A stretch of 64,000 nucleotides of DNA from Phytoseiulus persimilis (GCA_037576195.1 CM075102.1:7440001-7504000), one strand, 5' to 3'; counted from the first letter of the stretch, positions 1 through 12,561 are shown. Made by a program: numbers and translations. The notes: generated by a model from the letters alone, not told the origin.

Positions 1-2772
1 TTATAGTGGGTTGTTGCCGGAAGTACACCCCGGGACAATCGTATAACCTACCCCGATTTCCTCGCAGAGGAGCTGTCAGCTGATTCTCAGCCGAAATGTA
101 TCTCGATTCTGCTCCCATGCTCGGATTCACAGCAGCCTTGAACATGAATTTCAGGCAATAGATCATGTAATCAGCGCTATGGCCACTTCACTCAGTTTGA
201 AGTAGTCTAATGTACAACCCAGTTGGTTGCTTCGTCGTAGATCTCAAGCGGCTAGAATTGATGACTATGTTGGACCACCTGTGTGTTCGCCCAATCTGAA
301 CATCATCAAAACTTTCACGGCCCGTCTTCTGTGGCAGGAGACACTTCTAGATAGACCTGAATCTCCGTATCATGAAACACACAGTTTACGCGAAAAACGC
401 CCCGTAATCTTCCGTGAGTCTCTGCGGCGGACTACGGGGTGTTCCCCTTATCATACGTATTTTCCGTGGAGCGGGAAATCGGGTCTGTTGCTAGACGCAG
501 GACTCAAGGAAGTCTGACACTCTACTGGGAGGCCTCAAATCGGGTCAGATTTCGCATAAATAGTCACCAAATCGAATGATCTCGGTTGGAGAAATGGGTG
601 GAGGCTCAACAAACCTCCAAGAGCCTAGTTTAATATCCTGTCTGATGGAAGGAATGTCGTTTCTGGTGGAAGGAGTATTTTTCGAGCAAAGAATCGTCCA
701 AGTTATACTTCCGACGCAGCTCGAAACCGTATATTTGGATTAAGGAATGGCGAACTCCGCGCCGATAGCCGGATTCGATGCCTCAAGCTCATTTGTAGGG
801 CTGCTCGCGATTCAACCACAAACTCACAAGAATCGCAGCACTTCATAGATGGAAACCGCAAAAAAAAAATGGGATAGGTTATGATATTGTCGCGGAGTTC
901 TTCACCTTTTGAGCTCGTCGTAGACATTCTCCAGCCAGGCGGAGCGAATCGATGATCATGAGTCTCATTTCGAGGGGCATCCGATCGATCCCACGGATGG
1001 AAATCCTTTTCCATGTATGACTAATGCAGTCTGTTCGAAATTCCATTCTGGTTGATTCGATCTCGGCAGCTCGAGTCACTGCCATAGCGTTTGAGAACTC
1101 GCTCGAACTATCAGTTCAGGAATATAGCTGATTGCCTCTCACAGAGCTTCTCGAACTTATGGGGTCTCCTCAAACTCTCCCGTTGTAACGAAGAAGCTCA
1201 GCGATGAACCGGGCATCATCAGTGAGCCCTGGAATTTTAGGTGATTTTCCGAAATTATCTCTCCATTGCGATGGATCAATCTGAGGGAATTGATAGAATC
1301 ATTCCGAAAAATGACCTCAACTTCCGGGCTCTAATCATTAGACGGATGGGCGCTTCGGGCTTGCAGTGTTGTGTGACTCTCGTTGCTGGAAGAGTTATTT
1401 CGCTCCGAGGGCCGGAACCTTCATTGTTGGGGATCTGTGTGGGGAGGAATCCTAGTCTGAGGCATCGGAAGGCGGTCTCTAGATGAGCTTCGTCCACGAC
1501 ATACGCTCGAAGGCCCGAATCGCGGATGATCGCCGCTCAGCGCTGCTTAATCTCTCGATAGCGAACTGCTCAGAGGACGAAGCCTCGAGATCGGCAAGAA
1601 ACTCGAGAATGAAAAGGAACGGAAGGAAAGCCGCCGCGGCAAGTCTTCATTCCCGATCGCTCGTTGGTTTAAGACGAACATCGGGTCGCTGCCACTGGTA
1701 CCCGAGTTCTTAGGATTCCTCACAGGGGAACTGTCGCCGCTGCAGTAATAGCGGAGTTGAAAATGTGTTCGGAGCTCCTTCGGCCAAATGTAATTCAACG
1801 ACAGACTTCTTTGCGAGAGCCGTGGCTGGTGCTGCGGCGGACGCAGCTAACAATATCATTAATATTAATTCCTAATTAAAACAGGAAGGAGAAGTCTCGC
1901 TGGAGAGATCAGCGAAAAACGTCGCGCTCTGATGAAAAGAACATGCAGTGAGAGAGCGCAAGAAGGAGTTTCGCCGTTAGTCGACATCGTTCGTTAGCTC
2001 GGCGACAACCACGGCACCGTGTTCTTCGTTCCGCAGTCCCCTCAACTCCTCGTTCCCACGTTAGGAAAGCCAGAACTGGCTCCTGCCGTGCTCACCTACG
2101 CTTGGATGAAAACCAGACCTTGAATCCGAGCTCCGTATTCTGTTCATCCGGCCGGATGGAATCGTGTAATCTGGTAGAGCTATCCTGACCTGGTTTTCTT
2201 TCTTCTGATATGTGAGGCATCCGCCCCCTGGATACGCTTTCTTCTGATCATACAAACTCCTTTCCATCAGGCACTAACGTGGGATCCCCATCTCCGTGCA
2301 AGAGCGATCGGGCTTCCAGAATGATGTCAACGATGTCTGCTCGTTCATACTTTGCACTCTCACCCGCGACATGGGAAGCTCTGAACGTGCATGAAACCTC
2401 CGACATGTTCTGCAACCACGGTACGACGCTGCGGCAATCACATGAGAACACGTGATTTACCGTTATCAAGACTGGAGGTTCAGAAAAACCATCTCTTTCT
2501 CGTGCTTTTATCGTTTTCCTGAGAGTTTCTTGTACCGTGGGCGAGGAGCCTAGTTGTTCCAAGAAACTAGATTTTTCAAGGACGCTCATCAACATGCCTG
2601 AAAAGTATGTTCCTTGTGAAAGAAGCCATCCGAAATCTTGAAATCACTCATTGAAGGTCACGAGGCCCCCGCTATGGGAGCGGTCAGGACTTCAGGGAAA
2701 AAAAGCTCGCTCGGGCTCGCAGACGAATTTTCCCGTATTATTCCCCTGATCATGATGATTCATCGTTTGCAG
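1..2772. other. no supported gene
   Basis: Both strands were read. Only short open frames without recognisable domains or convincing splice pairs are present. No RNA gene, transposase fragment or simple repeat of note was seen. It is treated as intergenic or ancient decayed sequence, or possibly upstream intron of the candidate gene that follows. Confidence 0.5.
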
Positions 2773-3365
2773 TGTGCCAAAAGGACACAGGAAGGGAGGG
2801 AGGATTTTCACCGCACAAGAGATGCACTTCGACGGTTTCGACTTCGTTGCATCCGAGCAACTGCAAGATATAGGGGAGCCACGGAAAGCACGCGAGCCCC
2901 GTTCCACTCGTGGTCCCAAACTCGCTCAGCCGAAACGCAACCCCGGGAATGCGAAATTGAAGCAGAATCGCTCGACCAGTGGTCTCTATACCATCGAGGT
3001 GAGTTTGTTCTACATTTCCCAGTTACTGCGTCTCGCTAAGTCACCCGAGGATGACATTTTTTTAGTTTCGTGTTTCTGCTTGACAACTGTATATCAGCGA
3101 ATTCTTTTCTCCAGGAAATGGAGCCATCCACTCGTGAAGATGGTATGCTTTAACATGATGTCTACGTCAGACGTTCGTGACGCAGTCGGACGACAAAGTT
3201 GCGGGCGGACGATCGGACGACCACAAAACGAGTCTCGGGATTTCCGTGCAATATCCTCCCAAAGAGGAATCGCTGGCGGATATCGAAAAAGTGACGAAAA
3301 ATCGCGGGAGATTGACTCGAGCTCCGCTGTTAGGTTATCGAATTAATTCTAGGAGTTTCAAATAG
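2773..3365 (+). CDS. candidate two-exon 3' end of an unassigned gene
   Basis: Exon 2773-2998 follows a TTTGCAG acceptor and ends at a consensus GTGAGT donor. A 172-nt intron ends in CAG at 3170, and the next exon, 3171-3365, ends in TAG. Phases match (0/0). The joined frame reads from ATG 2822 (MHFDGFDFVAS...) through ...GLYTIE to TFVTQSDDKVAGG..., a basic, Ser/Lys/Asp-rich tail ending RINSRSFK. An AATAAA lies 216 nt downstream. What is seen: an open frame, matching splice sites and a polyadenylation motif. I do not recognise the protein and no domain is visible. It could still be chance coding-like sequence, because a competing frame is also open across 2774-3346. The pogo element starts 770 bp downstream. 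Confidence 0.35.
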
Positions 3366-4134
3366 AAAATAGCAAACTATATTATAAAAATTACGAGCGA
3401 AATGGTATCAAAAGAGGTTCGATTTCCCGTTCAGGACTCCCAGGTGAAATTACACTGTGAAGACTCACCGCTTCGCTAAGCCCACGCAGTATGTACAATT
3501 AATTGATGTGGCTGCTTACGGTCACAACTCTTACAACTAGTACGATTAGATCAATTAGTAAATTCAGGAGCGTAGATCCGAATAAAATTTGTGTAAATCC
3601 TACTGACTCGTTCCGTTCCTCACGGAATTTCCTGAGACCTGCTCCAGTCCTGCCCACGCCCCACCTTGAACTGATGGGCACGAAATCAGCTGATAGTATT
3701 CGGTGGTCGACGTGATTGTGTAAGTTTTCGACACTCAGCTCTTGGGGCCGTTTCAAGTGTGATTGCAGATGCGATTCAGTGAAACTCAGAGTGTACAGAG
3801 TGGTCAAGGTAAGTCGGGAATTCTCTTACCATTCCTTCTCATTTCTCGATCGATAGCTGTAAGGATGGCACATCTCTTGCTCCTCGACTCGCTGACCATC
3901 GGTGGGGAATAGACTTTTCTGGGAAGCCGCAAAAAAAGCCCAATTTTCGAACTTTCCGAAAAAACGCCAGTGAGACGTCTCGAGTGAGCCGACCCAGCTC
4001 GTCAATTATTTTTTTGGATGCAGCAGAGGAACAGATGAATGATATTTGGGTACTAGTCTGTTAGGCTGCCGCAGGAATAAGTCGCCAAAACGGCGCTTTT
4101 CAAGCCCGCTCCATAAAATCCGGGAGCCAAACAG
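3366..4134. other. no gene seen between candidate gene and transposon
   Basis: AT-richer non-coding sequence containing the AATAAA noted above. No domain, repeat or RNA gene was recognised. The sequence just left of the transposon repeat shows no clear TA target duplication. Confidence 0.45.
3581..3586 (+). promoter_or_regulatory. possible polyadenylation signal AATAAA
   Basis: A canonical AATAAA is followed by a TTTGTGT stretch, 216 nt after the TAG of the 2.8-3.4 kb candidate gene. It supports that gene having its 3' end here, but the hexamer is common by chance. Confidence 0.3.
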
Positions 4135-4159
4135 ACTACCGTCGACCTGGGTGATTTTG
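4135..4159 (+). repeat. left terminal inverted repeat of pogo-like element
   Basis: Begins ACTACCGTCGACC and ends GGGTGATTTTG. It matches the reverse complement of 6444-6468 at 23 of 25 bases; the two differences are T/G and T/A. Confidence 0.8.
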
Positions 4160-4530
4160 GCTGGCCGGGGTGATATTGGCCGCGGCCATTGGTGCCCCCG
4201 TTTCGCGATTTAGCTTCAAAACGACGACAGTTTAGGTGCATCTGAACATGGTTTTCAAGTCCTCGACTCATGACAACAACGACTTTAACATCGACGAGAG
4301 CCTCGGCACTGTGAGTGATTGTCCACAGTAATTTTAAAAATTTCTACATTTCGGTATTCTAGAGAAGTTCGAAATAGTCTTCCTCGGAGCTGCTATCTGG
4401 ATGGACCGAAAGCTTCGAAATTTCCGTCATCCCTGGTGCTATGTCTCGTTGGTCCGTACCGTGGACCGAATCTCGAAAGCTGGCTTGGTTCTGCTGTCTT
4501 CGAACCTTTTGTGAAAAATCTCAATTCTCA

Positions 4531-4543
4531 GGGGTGATATTGG
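4531..4543 (+). repeat. internal copy of the terminal-repeat core
   Basis: GGGGTGATATTGG, identical to 4167-4179 and to the reverse complement of 6253-6265. It lies three bases before the ATG (4546) of the transposase frame, so this copy and the 6253 copy bracket the coding region as an inner inverted pair. Function is unknown; transposase binding or a nested end are both possible. Confidence 0.7.
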
Positions 4544-4545
4544 CT

Positions 4546-6077
4546 ATGCCCAGAGTGTAGCAGAAACTGAAAGGATCGGCCCGCCGATGGACGTATGAGC
4601 CCGAGCAGCTCAAGTTAGCACTGGTAGATGCGCGAAGTGGGAAATTGAGCCTCAACGAGGCCGCCGAGAAATACTCAGTGCCGCGAGCGACGTTGCAATT
4701 CCAATCCGAGATGAGAAGCTGCAAGCCGTATGGGGGTTTCCCGTTACCAGAAGTGATCTTAAGAATACCGTGCATGGATTTCTGAAAAGACGGAATCGAC
4801 ACATCGTTAAATTTAGAGGTGGCATTCCTGGCGACTACTGGGTGGCAGGATTCTTGAAACGGCATCCAAACTTGACGGAACGATTCGGCGAGAACGTGAG
4901 CATTTCTCGGGCTCGTATATCGGAAGAGGAGATTCTAGCCTTCTTCAAGAATGTAGGAAAATCACTGGAGGAAGTGCCAGCGGCAAATACCGTGAACTAT
5001 GATGAGACAGGGTTTTCCGACGACCCAGGGAGATCGAGAGCGTTATTCCGCCGCGGTGCACGGAAAGCTGAGGTCGTCAAAGACCATTCAAAATCGCACT
5101 TCAGCGTCATGTTTGCGATCGCAGCAAATGGCGAGATGCTTCATCCGTACGTAATCTACAAGGCAAAATATCTCTACGAGTCGTGGTCAGAGGAGGGGCC
5201 ACTGAGGGCTCTCTATGACGCCGACGAAAGCGGATGGTTTACTCTGAGAGCGTTTGAGAATTGGTTCATCCGAGTTGCGGTACTCTACTCCCGGAGACTT
5301 GGTGGTGAAAAAGTTCCAATCGGAGACAATTTGTCCAGCCATCTGTCGCCTTAAGTGGTGAAAGCTTGCGGAGAGCTCCACACAAGGTTTGTCCTCCTGC
5401 CGAGCAACACAACCCACCTCTGTCAACCCCTGGACGTTGCATGGTTTGGGCCCCTGAAACGTGCTTGGAGAAGAACGCTGCGTAAACGGAGCATCAAACG
5501 TCTGGGAACTTTACCGAAGACGGCTTTCCCGAAGCTACTCAAGAAGACTCTCGGGACTGTGGCCGAGAATCTCAGGACGGATGCAAGGGCAGCTTTCAGG
5601 AGCGTTGGTATCCCACCGATTGATCCGCATGCCGTTCTCAAAAGGCTGCCCCAAGTGACTTCCCATGACCCAGCGGGACCTGAGTGGGCAAAGGTCCTCA
5701 TACGTCATCTGTAATCGCTCAGATCCGAGCCGTCGACTCGGACTAAAAGGGGCAAAAGAGTCGCAGCTGAACCAGGAACAAGCATCTCACGTGGCAACCT
5801 CAGCCGAAGGCTTTCCGAAGGCGAAGATCATTCTGCAAGACCATCAACAAGCGACTGCAGAGCTCGGGGGAACGACAAGATCGTCGCTTCCGAATCGGGC
5901 AACGATGGATACGAAGAAGGAGATTTCGTGAGGCATTTCGTCGGCAATGTGACAGACGGTGTTAAGATCGAAGTCGAGCCCTTAAGATGCCATCAGGGCT
6001 CCAAGCAAGATTATTTCTATTACCCACAAGTTCCTGATGTGGTCTCCTTGGAGAAGAGATATATTCTGCGCAAATGA
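4546..6077 (+). pseudogene. broken pogo/jerky-like transposase
   Basis: ATG 4546 is followed at once by TAG (4558). That frame then encodes the helix-turn-helix N-terminus (RRWTYEPEQLKLAL, then LSLNEAAEKYSVPRATLQ). A frameshift near 4735-4770 moves reading to the frame of 4770, which carries WVAGFLKRHPNL (CENPB-type second DNA-binding helix), the first catalytic Asp in NYDETGF, the second in GDNLSSH and the third in QPLDVAWFGPLK, about 35 residues after the second. In-frame TAA codons interrupt at 5352 and 5712. The frame continues to TGA 6075 with the family's acidic C-terminal segment (EEGDFVRHFVGNV). All three catalytic acids survive, yet two nonsense codons, the early stop and the frameshift make it non-functional. 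Family known; inactivity inferred from the breaks. Confidence 0.9.
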
Positions 6078-6443
6078 GACCCCGCTCCGGGGCGGAGGGG
6101 TCATATCATTTTCCGCGATGTCAAACCCAGGGCCATGGTTCTGTGATGGGAATCCATAAGATTTCTAACCTTCTCGTAATAAACTAAAGTCTTTGGCCTG
6201 AAATCGACGATAAAAAGCTTTCGAGCTCTGAGGAACCGGGAAATGGAGGTGACCAATATCACCCCGGGTACCGGAATGGTATTAACCGCCATTTGCGACG
6301 ATGCCACTCGTACCAACGTCGTTCTTGTATTTCGAAAATTTCATGGGAGTTGGCCGAATGATAGGAGTATCGAAGTTTAGGAGGTGAACCCTGGCAATTG
6401 AGGTCGAGAATGAATTTTCCTGGAAAAAACGTGGAAATCGAGT

Positions 6444-6468
6444 CAATATCACCCCGGTCGACGGTAGT
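6444..6468 (-). repeat. right terminal inverted repeat of pogo-like element
   Basis: Reads CAATATCACCCC then GGTCGACGGTAGT on the plus strand. Its reverse complement matches the left repeat at 4135-4159. It contains the CCGGGGTGATATTG core also found at 4165 and inverted at 6253. Confidence 0.8.
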
Positions 6469-9400
6469 GCATGGGGCATAGGCGGCGAGCCGGTGCAGGC
6501 GGAGAGAGGGAAGGCTTCAACTAAACAGGGGCGCGTGCCTAGTCAAGCCTGGGAGACCCTTAGCTATCGAGTCCCGCGATAGCGACGCGCTGCATTCTAT
6601 AATATTTTCACAGAATCGAGTTGTAGGGATGAGTTCTAGGGGATTCAGAAAATAAGAGCGCTCTGTGTCGGTCTTCCATGCTTGCGTCAGATTCTTCATC
6701 AGCATCTTGAAGCCTGGGGGAAACGACAGCTCACAGGGAAAGCATGACGCAGCTTGATCAGATTCCTCTTCTCTCCTGTGAAGTCCGCCATCGTGGAAAC
6801 TTTGAGTCCACGCGCGGTTCGCCGCCGCGTCGATTCCACGACTCCGCTGCGTGTTCGAGATCGCTCCCTGTGTCGGCGCATCTGTAGCCTCGAGTCGCCC
6901 AAAACAGAGCTGCGGTCGCCAAACAAACCGCATCGGGAAAAAAATTGGCATTCTCAGCGGCTTCCCAGAAGAATCGACTACCCACCGATGGACGCAAATC
7001 ATCCTTCCAGCTATCGAACGAAGAGAAAAATCCCCGGAATCGGACCATTTTTGACCTAGCTATGACCATAAGAAGGGAGGCTAAGAAAATTTCAGACTTA
7101 CCTTGACCACCCTGTACATTCCGAAATCCGTAGTGTAGATAAGGCGAATTTTAGGAAATGCTGTCACAGTCTAGAGCAAGGACCAGTTTCATCGATCATT
7201 CTCGCGAACAACGATCATCATCTTGCCCGCCTGATCTGGTTCCTCCTCGAAGACAGCAATCACTGAAAGGGGAGGTGGCCAAGACACCAAGCCATTTTCG
7301 TTTGATGATTTTGGAACGGTCGGGTAAAAGTTTTCCGATTCCCAGTCACCCGAATCCCAGTTACCTCGTTTTCCAGGTTGCTCCAATCGTTACCCAAGAG
7401 TGCCAGTTTCCGATCCCGCATGAAGTTTTCAATATTTCTGCTTAGATATTTCACTGCATGTTCGCCGTGAGCTCGTCGCATTCTTCTCCTGGAAGAAGAC
7501 CAAAACTTCCCATAAAATGGTCTTTTTGTGAGACAAAGGTCGACGTGCTCAGCGGTTCATGATATTCCGTGAATGTTTCGAAGCATTCGTTCGCTGAAGA
7601 AAATAGCACGCACGTGAGCCGTACGGCACGATCGCGTCAACTCTGCTGTTGGGCTACTGCGCGCGATTCGAGAAATCCGGTCTCACACCGAAGTGCAACC
7701 ATAGACTATCTCGAGGACGAGCCACGGGCCTGCCGCCGAGAGAAGGCGTTGAAAGCCTCGCAGGGACAGGAACTTCAAGAGCATTGGACAGTATGGGTTG
7801 AATTGATTGGGATCAGCTGATCTATTTCGGTTTCCGTTCCGAGGAAGTCGTGCGTGTTTCCATCCATAAATCGTATCTCCTCCGACTGAACACTTGTTCT
7901 GATTTAGGAGATGTCTTGCGGAGGTACTCAGAAGAAATCCTGCGGGAGTTTCCCATGGAGCGTACACTTTTCAATTTGGAAGTTTAGGTCGAGCGAATAA
8001 TGCTGGATGCAGCGTACTCCTTCATCGCGGGCTCGTTTTTCAAATGAGCAACGGCATCTGGAAGCTCACTGAGCTGTGGTCGATTCGGCAGCTCCAGTTT
8101 CCGCGCACGCCGCTTCGGAGCTGAGGCCTTGGAGACTGTATTCTGAGCGACATGAGTTTTGCAGCTCAGATCTGTGGAGAAGATACGATGGCGGTGATCC
8201 GCAGCGGATCATTCCGGTAATACATGTCTGAGTCTGCTTTAAACGAACTCAATCGAGCTTTGCTGACCCCCTTTTTTCTAGCACGACGCGCACTGGGTGT
8301 CAATGCACGGGTGACGAGGAGCGGCCTTAATCCAGAGAATACATGCAGCATGATTGTTACGCTTTATGCTCGCTGCAACCAGTAACGAGCCGCAGGGATC
8401 AATGCCCATGGAGCACCCCCGGCTCGCTCGAATTACTTTTGTTCTGGGACGACAACGAGTGGCGTCTCAAGTCGAGAGGAGTGTTTTTGCGGAGATGACA
8501 GCTCATTTCTATCTGTCAGGTACCCCCAACGGACATCCATTGAAGACGACCCGCGCTTGATCCATCACTCGGCGCATACGTTCCAAACAAAGTTCATGCC
8601 GAGCCTGCCGTTCGATGTGACATCAAATCGAAATGATACATTCTTCTTCCGTATATTCAACATGAACCAATCAGCGACCTCACCGTCCAACAATATACGA
8701 ATATATCCTCCCCACGGAAGACTATTGGTTGGAGTAAACGAGCAAAACCCTGGATGAAAGATCCTCTCGCATGGCCTCAATCCTCCATGAGATGAGTAGT
8801 TCCGAGCTTGCTCAGCCATGTGCGCAAAATCGGAAATCTTGGCGGGAAGCTTCCATCTTATATGCGGCCGGCTCATTGATCGCAGACTCGGCTTCCAAAC
8901 CATTCTGGCCTCCAACGTGAACTTGAAATCGTTGTGGCCTATTTGGCCCCGGGCGCGTCTCTTACAGACATGGTTAGGTCTCATCATCTCATTAATTTTT
9001 CTGAAAGAATATCGGGTGTCGAGGGGAGTGTTCTACGAAGAAGTCATGTTGCCTTGAGTTTGATGAGTTTAGGATGAGGTGCAGGGGACATATCCGGCAT
9101 GGTATGCTGTGCTAGGAAAAAAGTGTGTGGTGGTCGCCGTTTGTTTCATCTCAATGAAAGCCGACCGTTTTCAGGTATGAAAGCAAGCTGTGAGTGAAAC
9201 TGTCTTTCTCATACAGAGCCGCAGCGTTATACATGAGGATCACCTCGAGAAAGCCAGGAGATCGGGGGCTGTTGAGAAGGCGAACTTCATGGATAACAGA
9301 ATCTCAGCGGAAGTTAATGTGAATCAACGTCCATTGGTAGCTCAATTCGGGAAGGTTGCGGCAGGTGAGCAACTGCACAAGAAATCCTCCGAAAGACTGC

Positions 9401-10586
9401 TCTGCGACCTCCACGAATCTCATTGGTGGCGCTGTCTCAGCTCGGAAGTTATGCGCTACTCCCTTTTTACGTGAACTTTCAGTTAGCGCTCGATGATGTG
9501 CTGGCTGAGAAGCGCCCCCCTGATTCTGCAACATTCCTTTATTCCTCGACCCGTAATGAGCTAATGCGTCTTGTCTCCGAACTGCAAATGCTTTGAGAGA
9601 GTGGGAATATCATCGGGAAAATCCGTCATTGTTTAACAGGGAAACACCCCGAGCCAGAGGAAATCACTAATAGTGCTCTCTGCATTCGTGGTGGGCAATT
9701 TTCGAGCCCGATTTCGTTTTGGCCATTACTTTGTCTATTCTCGATTTTCCTAGAATCGAAGAGTGATCGATGAAGAACGATCTTTATTGAAGTAGATACA
9801 ATGGGAACAGCGGCTAGGAGTTGAATTCGAAAATGACCCTCTTCTTCATCGAGGTGTTTCTAGAAGTTGACGGGAAAACGTCAAATCTCTTCGCATCGGT
9901 CCCGTGGCAGGCGCATTCGACGCGCGAAAAGAATTTCCCGTTCCCATTTTCCGAGGAAATGAGATGACTTGGCTCGATTTCTTGGCGAATGACCAGCTTC
10001 CTTTTGCGCGTCGGCTGCGACACTCACGAGTCCGATCCGACAAGATTCGAAGTCTTACCGATAACTCACAGGAAGACCTCGGAAGAAAAATGGGTCATAC
10101 GCGAAATCTTCTCCTGGCCTCAATTCTCATCATATCCTTCCCAGCGAAGAACTGAGATGACCGCTCCGGAATCCTCCATCGATCATTGACTACCAGGAAA
10201 TGTCGACAAGAGTTCCACAAACTGACAAAGGTCTGGCCAAATAACAATCCGAGCTTGAAAATTCTCGACTGAAAAATGCCACGCTGTACTTCACTCAGCC
10301 GTTTGCAGCCGACGCCGGTTATGCATGAGCTGCACGTGACGTAGGGACAAACACAAAAAAATTGCGACCGGGAACACGGCTCGAGTGCTCTTCACGATTT
10401 TCTTCGAGAGAAAACTCTCTGTGGAATCGATTAACTCTCTCAGAAGGGGAGTCGCACCGTCCGCTGTCAGTCGCTGTCATTTTGTTCCTTTGGAACAGCA
10501 TAGGCCGTTCTCTCATGTAAAGGTAGTCCCGGATGCGATTTTCGTGTCGAACATGTTCTCACTCTTGGTCCTTTCTTAACATTGAA
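6469..10586. other. no supported gene
   Basis: Read on both strands; nothing beyond short open frames with no domain. There are no recognisable transposon remnants or RNA genes. G-rich and CpG-containing stretches alternate without visible repeats. Confidence 0.45.
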
Positions 10587-11050
10587 ATGGCGGAACGATT
10601 CGAGGTCAGAACCCTCCCAAACGAGAAAAACCGCAATCTTCCGGTTCCAAACATCGCGTGGGACCCCACGCAGAGTCCCACGTGGTTTCAATTCCCCAAA
10701 TTTCCAGTGACGACGATGTCGAAAAAATTGAGTTCAATAGGCTCCTCACATCGGACTCTCCCAGTGGAGGAAGAGAGGGCCGAAACTTCGCCAAATCCGC
10801 CAAATGAAGCAACCGAGAGAGCTGAGCCACAGTTTCGTGGTAATAATGCTGCGTCACTGGAGGACACAGGCGGCAAGCTGTGCACTGCTGTACCAGCCGA
10901 AAACGAGTCAGCGAGCGGGTCTCCATCTCCCGCTCGGTCACCCGAGGCACCAGAAGTGTACATTTTCTCCCCGAGAATCGATGCGGCCATATACTTGATC
11001 GCTGAAATAAGTTTCTATTTGGAATATGGAATGAAGATGGTGAAGTTCAT
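10587..11050 (+). CDS. candidate exon, Ser/Pro/Glu-rich protein
   Basis: ATG 10587 opens a 154-codon frame (MAERFEVRTLPNEKNRN...) that runs into a perfect GTAAGT donor at 11051. The middle is rich in Ser, Pro, Glu and Ala (EEERAETSPNPPNEATE; SGSPSPARSPEAPEVY), as in disordered or PEST-like regions. The end is hydrophobic and aromatic (IDAAIYLIAEISFYLEYG). No family is recognised and no matching downstream exon was identified, so it may be chance. The open length and the consensus donor are the only positive evidence. Confidence 0.25.
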
Positions 11051-12561
11051 GTAAGTTTCCATTCCGGAAATGCACCGCTCCATGAGATTTGAAGGCTCAA
11101 TTCGTGAATAGAGCGGATAAAGTTCATCGGTTGCCCGAGGCATTGTGGCTCTCGTTGATGCATCTGCTATCATGACTCCAAGAGGCTCGTTCTGATTTCA
11201 GAGCTGCACCAGGACAAATTTCCTTACGTCTCACAAACCGTTTTGCAGACGCAAAATGTTCAATCGCCGAGAACAAGACGAGGACGAAAAAGAATGACGG
11301 AAGAATGAGCTCCGTCTGAGGGTCAATGATGAGCGCTGGAAAGTAGGATACTTCGAATTTTGCCGAGATTCCGCGTATCACTCACCGCAATAAAAATCAG
11401 AGATGCTTTCGGAAGTGTTCAATAGGGCGATTCCGGTGGACAGCAACTACTGTTCCCCTATTCCTAAGCGATTCCCTCTACTCCCGTAGGGCCTCGAGAG
11501 CTCGCCGTTGGCTGTGTTGCACGCAACCGCGCGCTGCATAGATCTACCTTGACGCACGAACACCATGGTCCAAGCTTGGGGATTCCACGACGAACTTCGA
11601 CAGGCGGCTAAGGGAATGACGGCGAACCCGACAAGAGATGGGGACGCGACACACTCCTGTTGCATTCAACGGCCCTTTCTCGACATAACGCTGATTGGTG
11701 AACGTCATTTCCCAGGGAATCGGAGAGCCGTTCCAAGTCATGCCACGTGCGACCGCCCATGACCAACATGATGGGCAAAATAGACTCCCTTCCTTCAGTA
11801 TCTGATGTAGCTCCTGAGAGGAGGCGAAGAACGGGACATTAGGAACGAGGATTCCTCTATCTGACTGAGAAATCTCCGTCTGACTGGTGAGAAGGAGACA
11901 GAAGAGAAGTTCAGCTTCAGGAGACAGGCCGGATCCAGGAGATCATGGAGCCATTGACAATCTGTAAGATATGACGAGAGGTGGGACGGTGCTTGCAATG
12001 ACCCGAGCGGGTCGTCTCGGAACGAGAGAATACGGATGACGTTTTCAGAGCATAGACGCAGCTTGTGCAGAGCGTGCGGATGGAAAGAGAGAAACGCAAG
12101 GACATGCCATCTCGGTATTTCGAGGAGGTCTATCCAACTGAAGAGTTGGTCAGCACAACCCAACAGAGCTGCTCAATCGTTCATATGAGAATGATTTGTC
12201 CATGGATCTATGTCTGTATCAAGATAGCGGCGCTGGTTAACATCGAAAGCAGTTTCATAGAGCTTCGCATCTTGACGCTCAGTTTCTCTGAAAGCAGGCG
12301 GTGTCCGTATATCCACACCCGGAGACCTCTTCCGCTTGGAACCGGGAAAACAATCTGATGATACAGAATGGATCGGAAAAGAACAAAGGTGACCAAAGCA
12401 GAAAATCAGCAGCAATCGTCAATGTGGGCTGATCTAGCGGCGGTTGAAACCGTCCAGCACATGAGCCTTGGCGAGAAGGTGGAAATTCCACGGAGGAAGG
12501 CGCAAGTCCGAGAGAAAATTCGCTTGGTATCGTTGACGCGATCTAAGGCGCGAGGTCACAG
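11051..12561. other. no supported gene
   Basis: Nothing recognisable. If the 10.6-kb candidate exon is real this would be intron. No repeat or RNA gene was seen. Confidence 0.4.

Larger units (their letters stand above)
4135..6468 (+). mobile_element. degenerate pogo/jerky-like DNA transposon
   Basis: A 2.33-kb element bounded by a pair of 25-bp inverted repeats (4135-4159 and 6444-6468) that agree at 23 positions. It encloses a broken transposase of the pogo/Tigger/jerky branch of the Tc1/mariner superfamily, with an N-terminal helix-turn-helix, DDE catalytic core and basic C-terminus. Copies of GGGGTGATATTGG sit just inside the left end (4167-4179), immediately before the transposase start (4531-4543) and inverted near the right end (6253-6265), besides the variant in the terminal repeats. 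Such spacing looks like transposase-binding sites. No TA duplication is obvious at the ends, so the exact termini may be off by a few bases or belong to nested copies. Confidence 0.85.

Noticed and set aside
3115..3142. Extra 28-nt exon between the two exons of the 2.8-3.4 kb candidate
   Set aside because: It would leave a 28-nt intron (3143-3170), too short to splice, and the direct 2998-3171 join keeps frame without it.
4770..5354. Treating the 194-codon transposase frame as an intact gene
   Set aside because: The same frame resumes right after the TAA at 5352 with the rest of the catalytic core, and the N-terminus lies upstream in another frame; it is a fragment of a broken gene.
9334..9400. 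tRNA-like A-box (GGTAGCTCAATTCGG)
   Set aside because: No matching B-box, anticodon stem or acceptor stem could be drawn.
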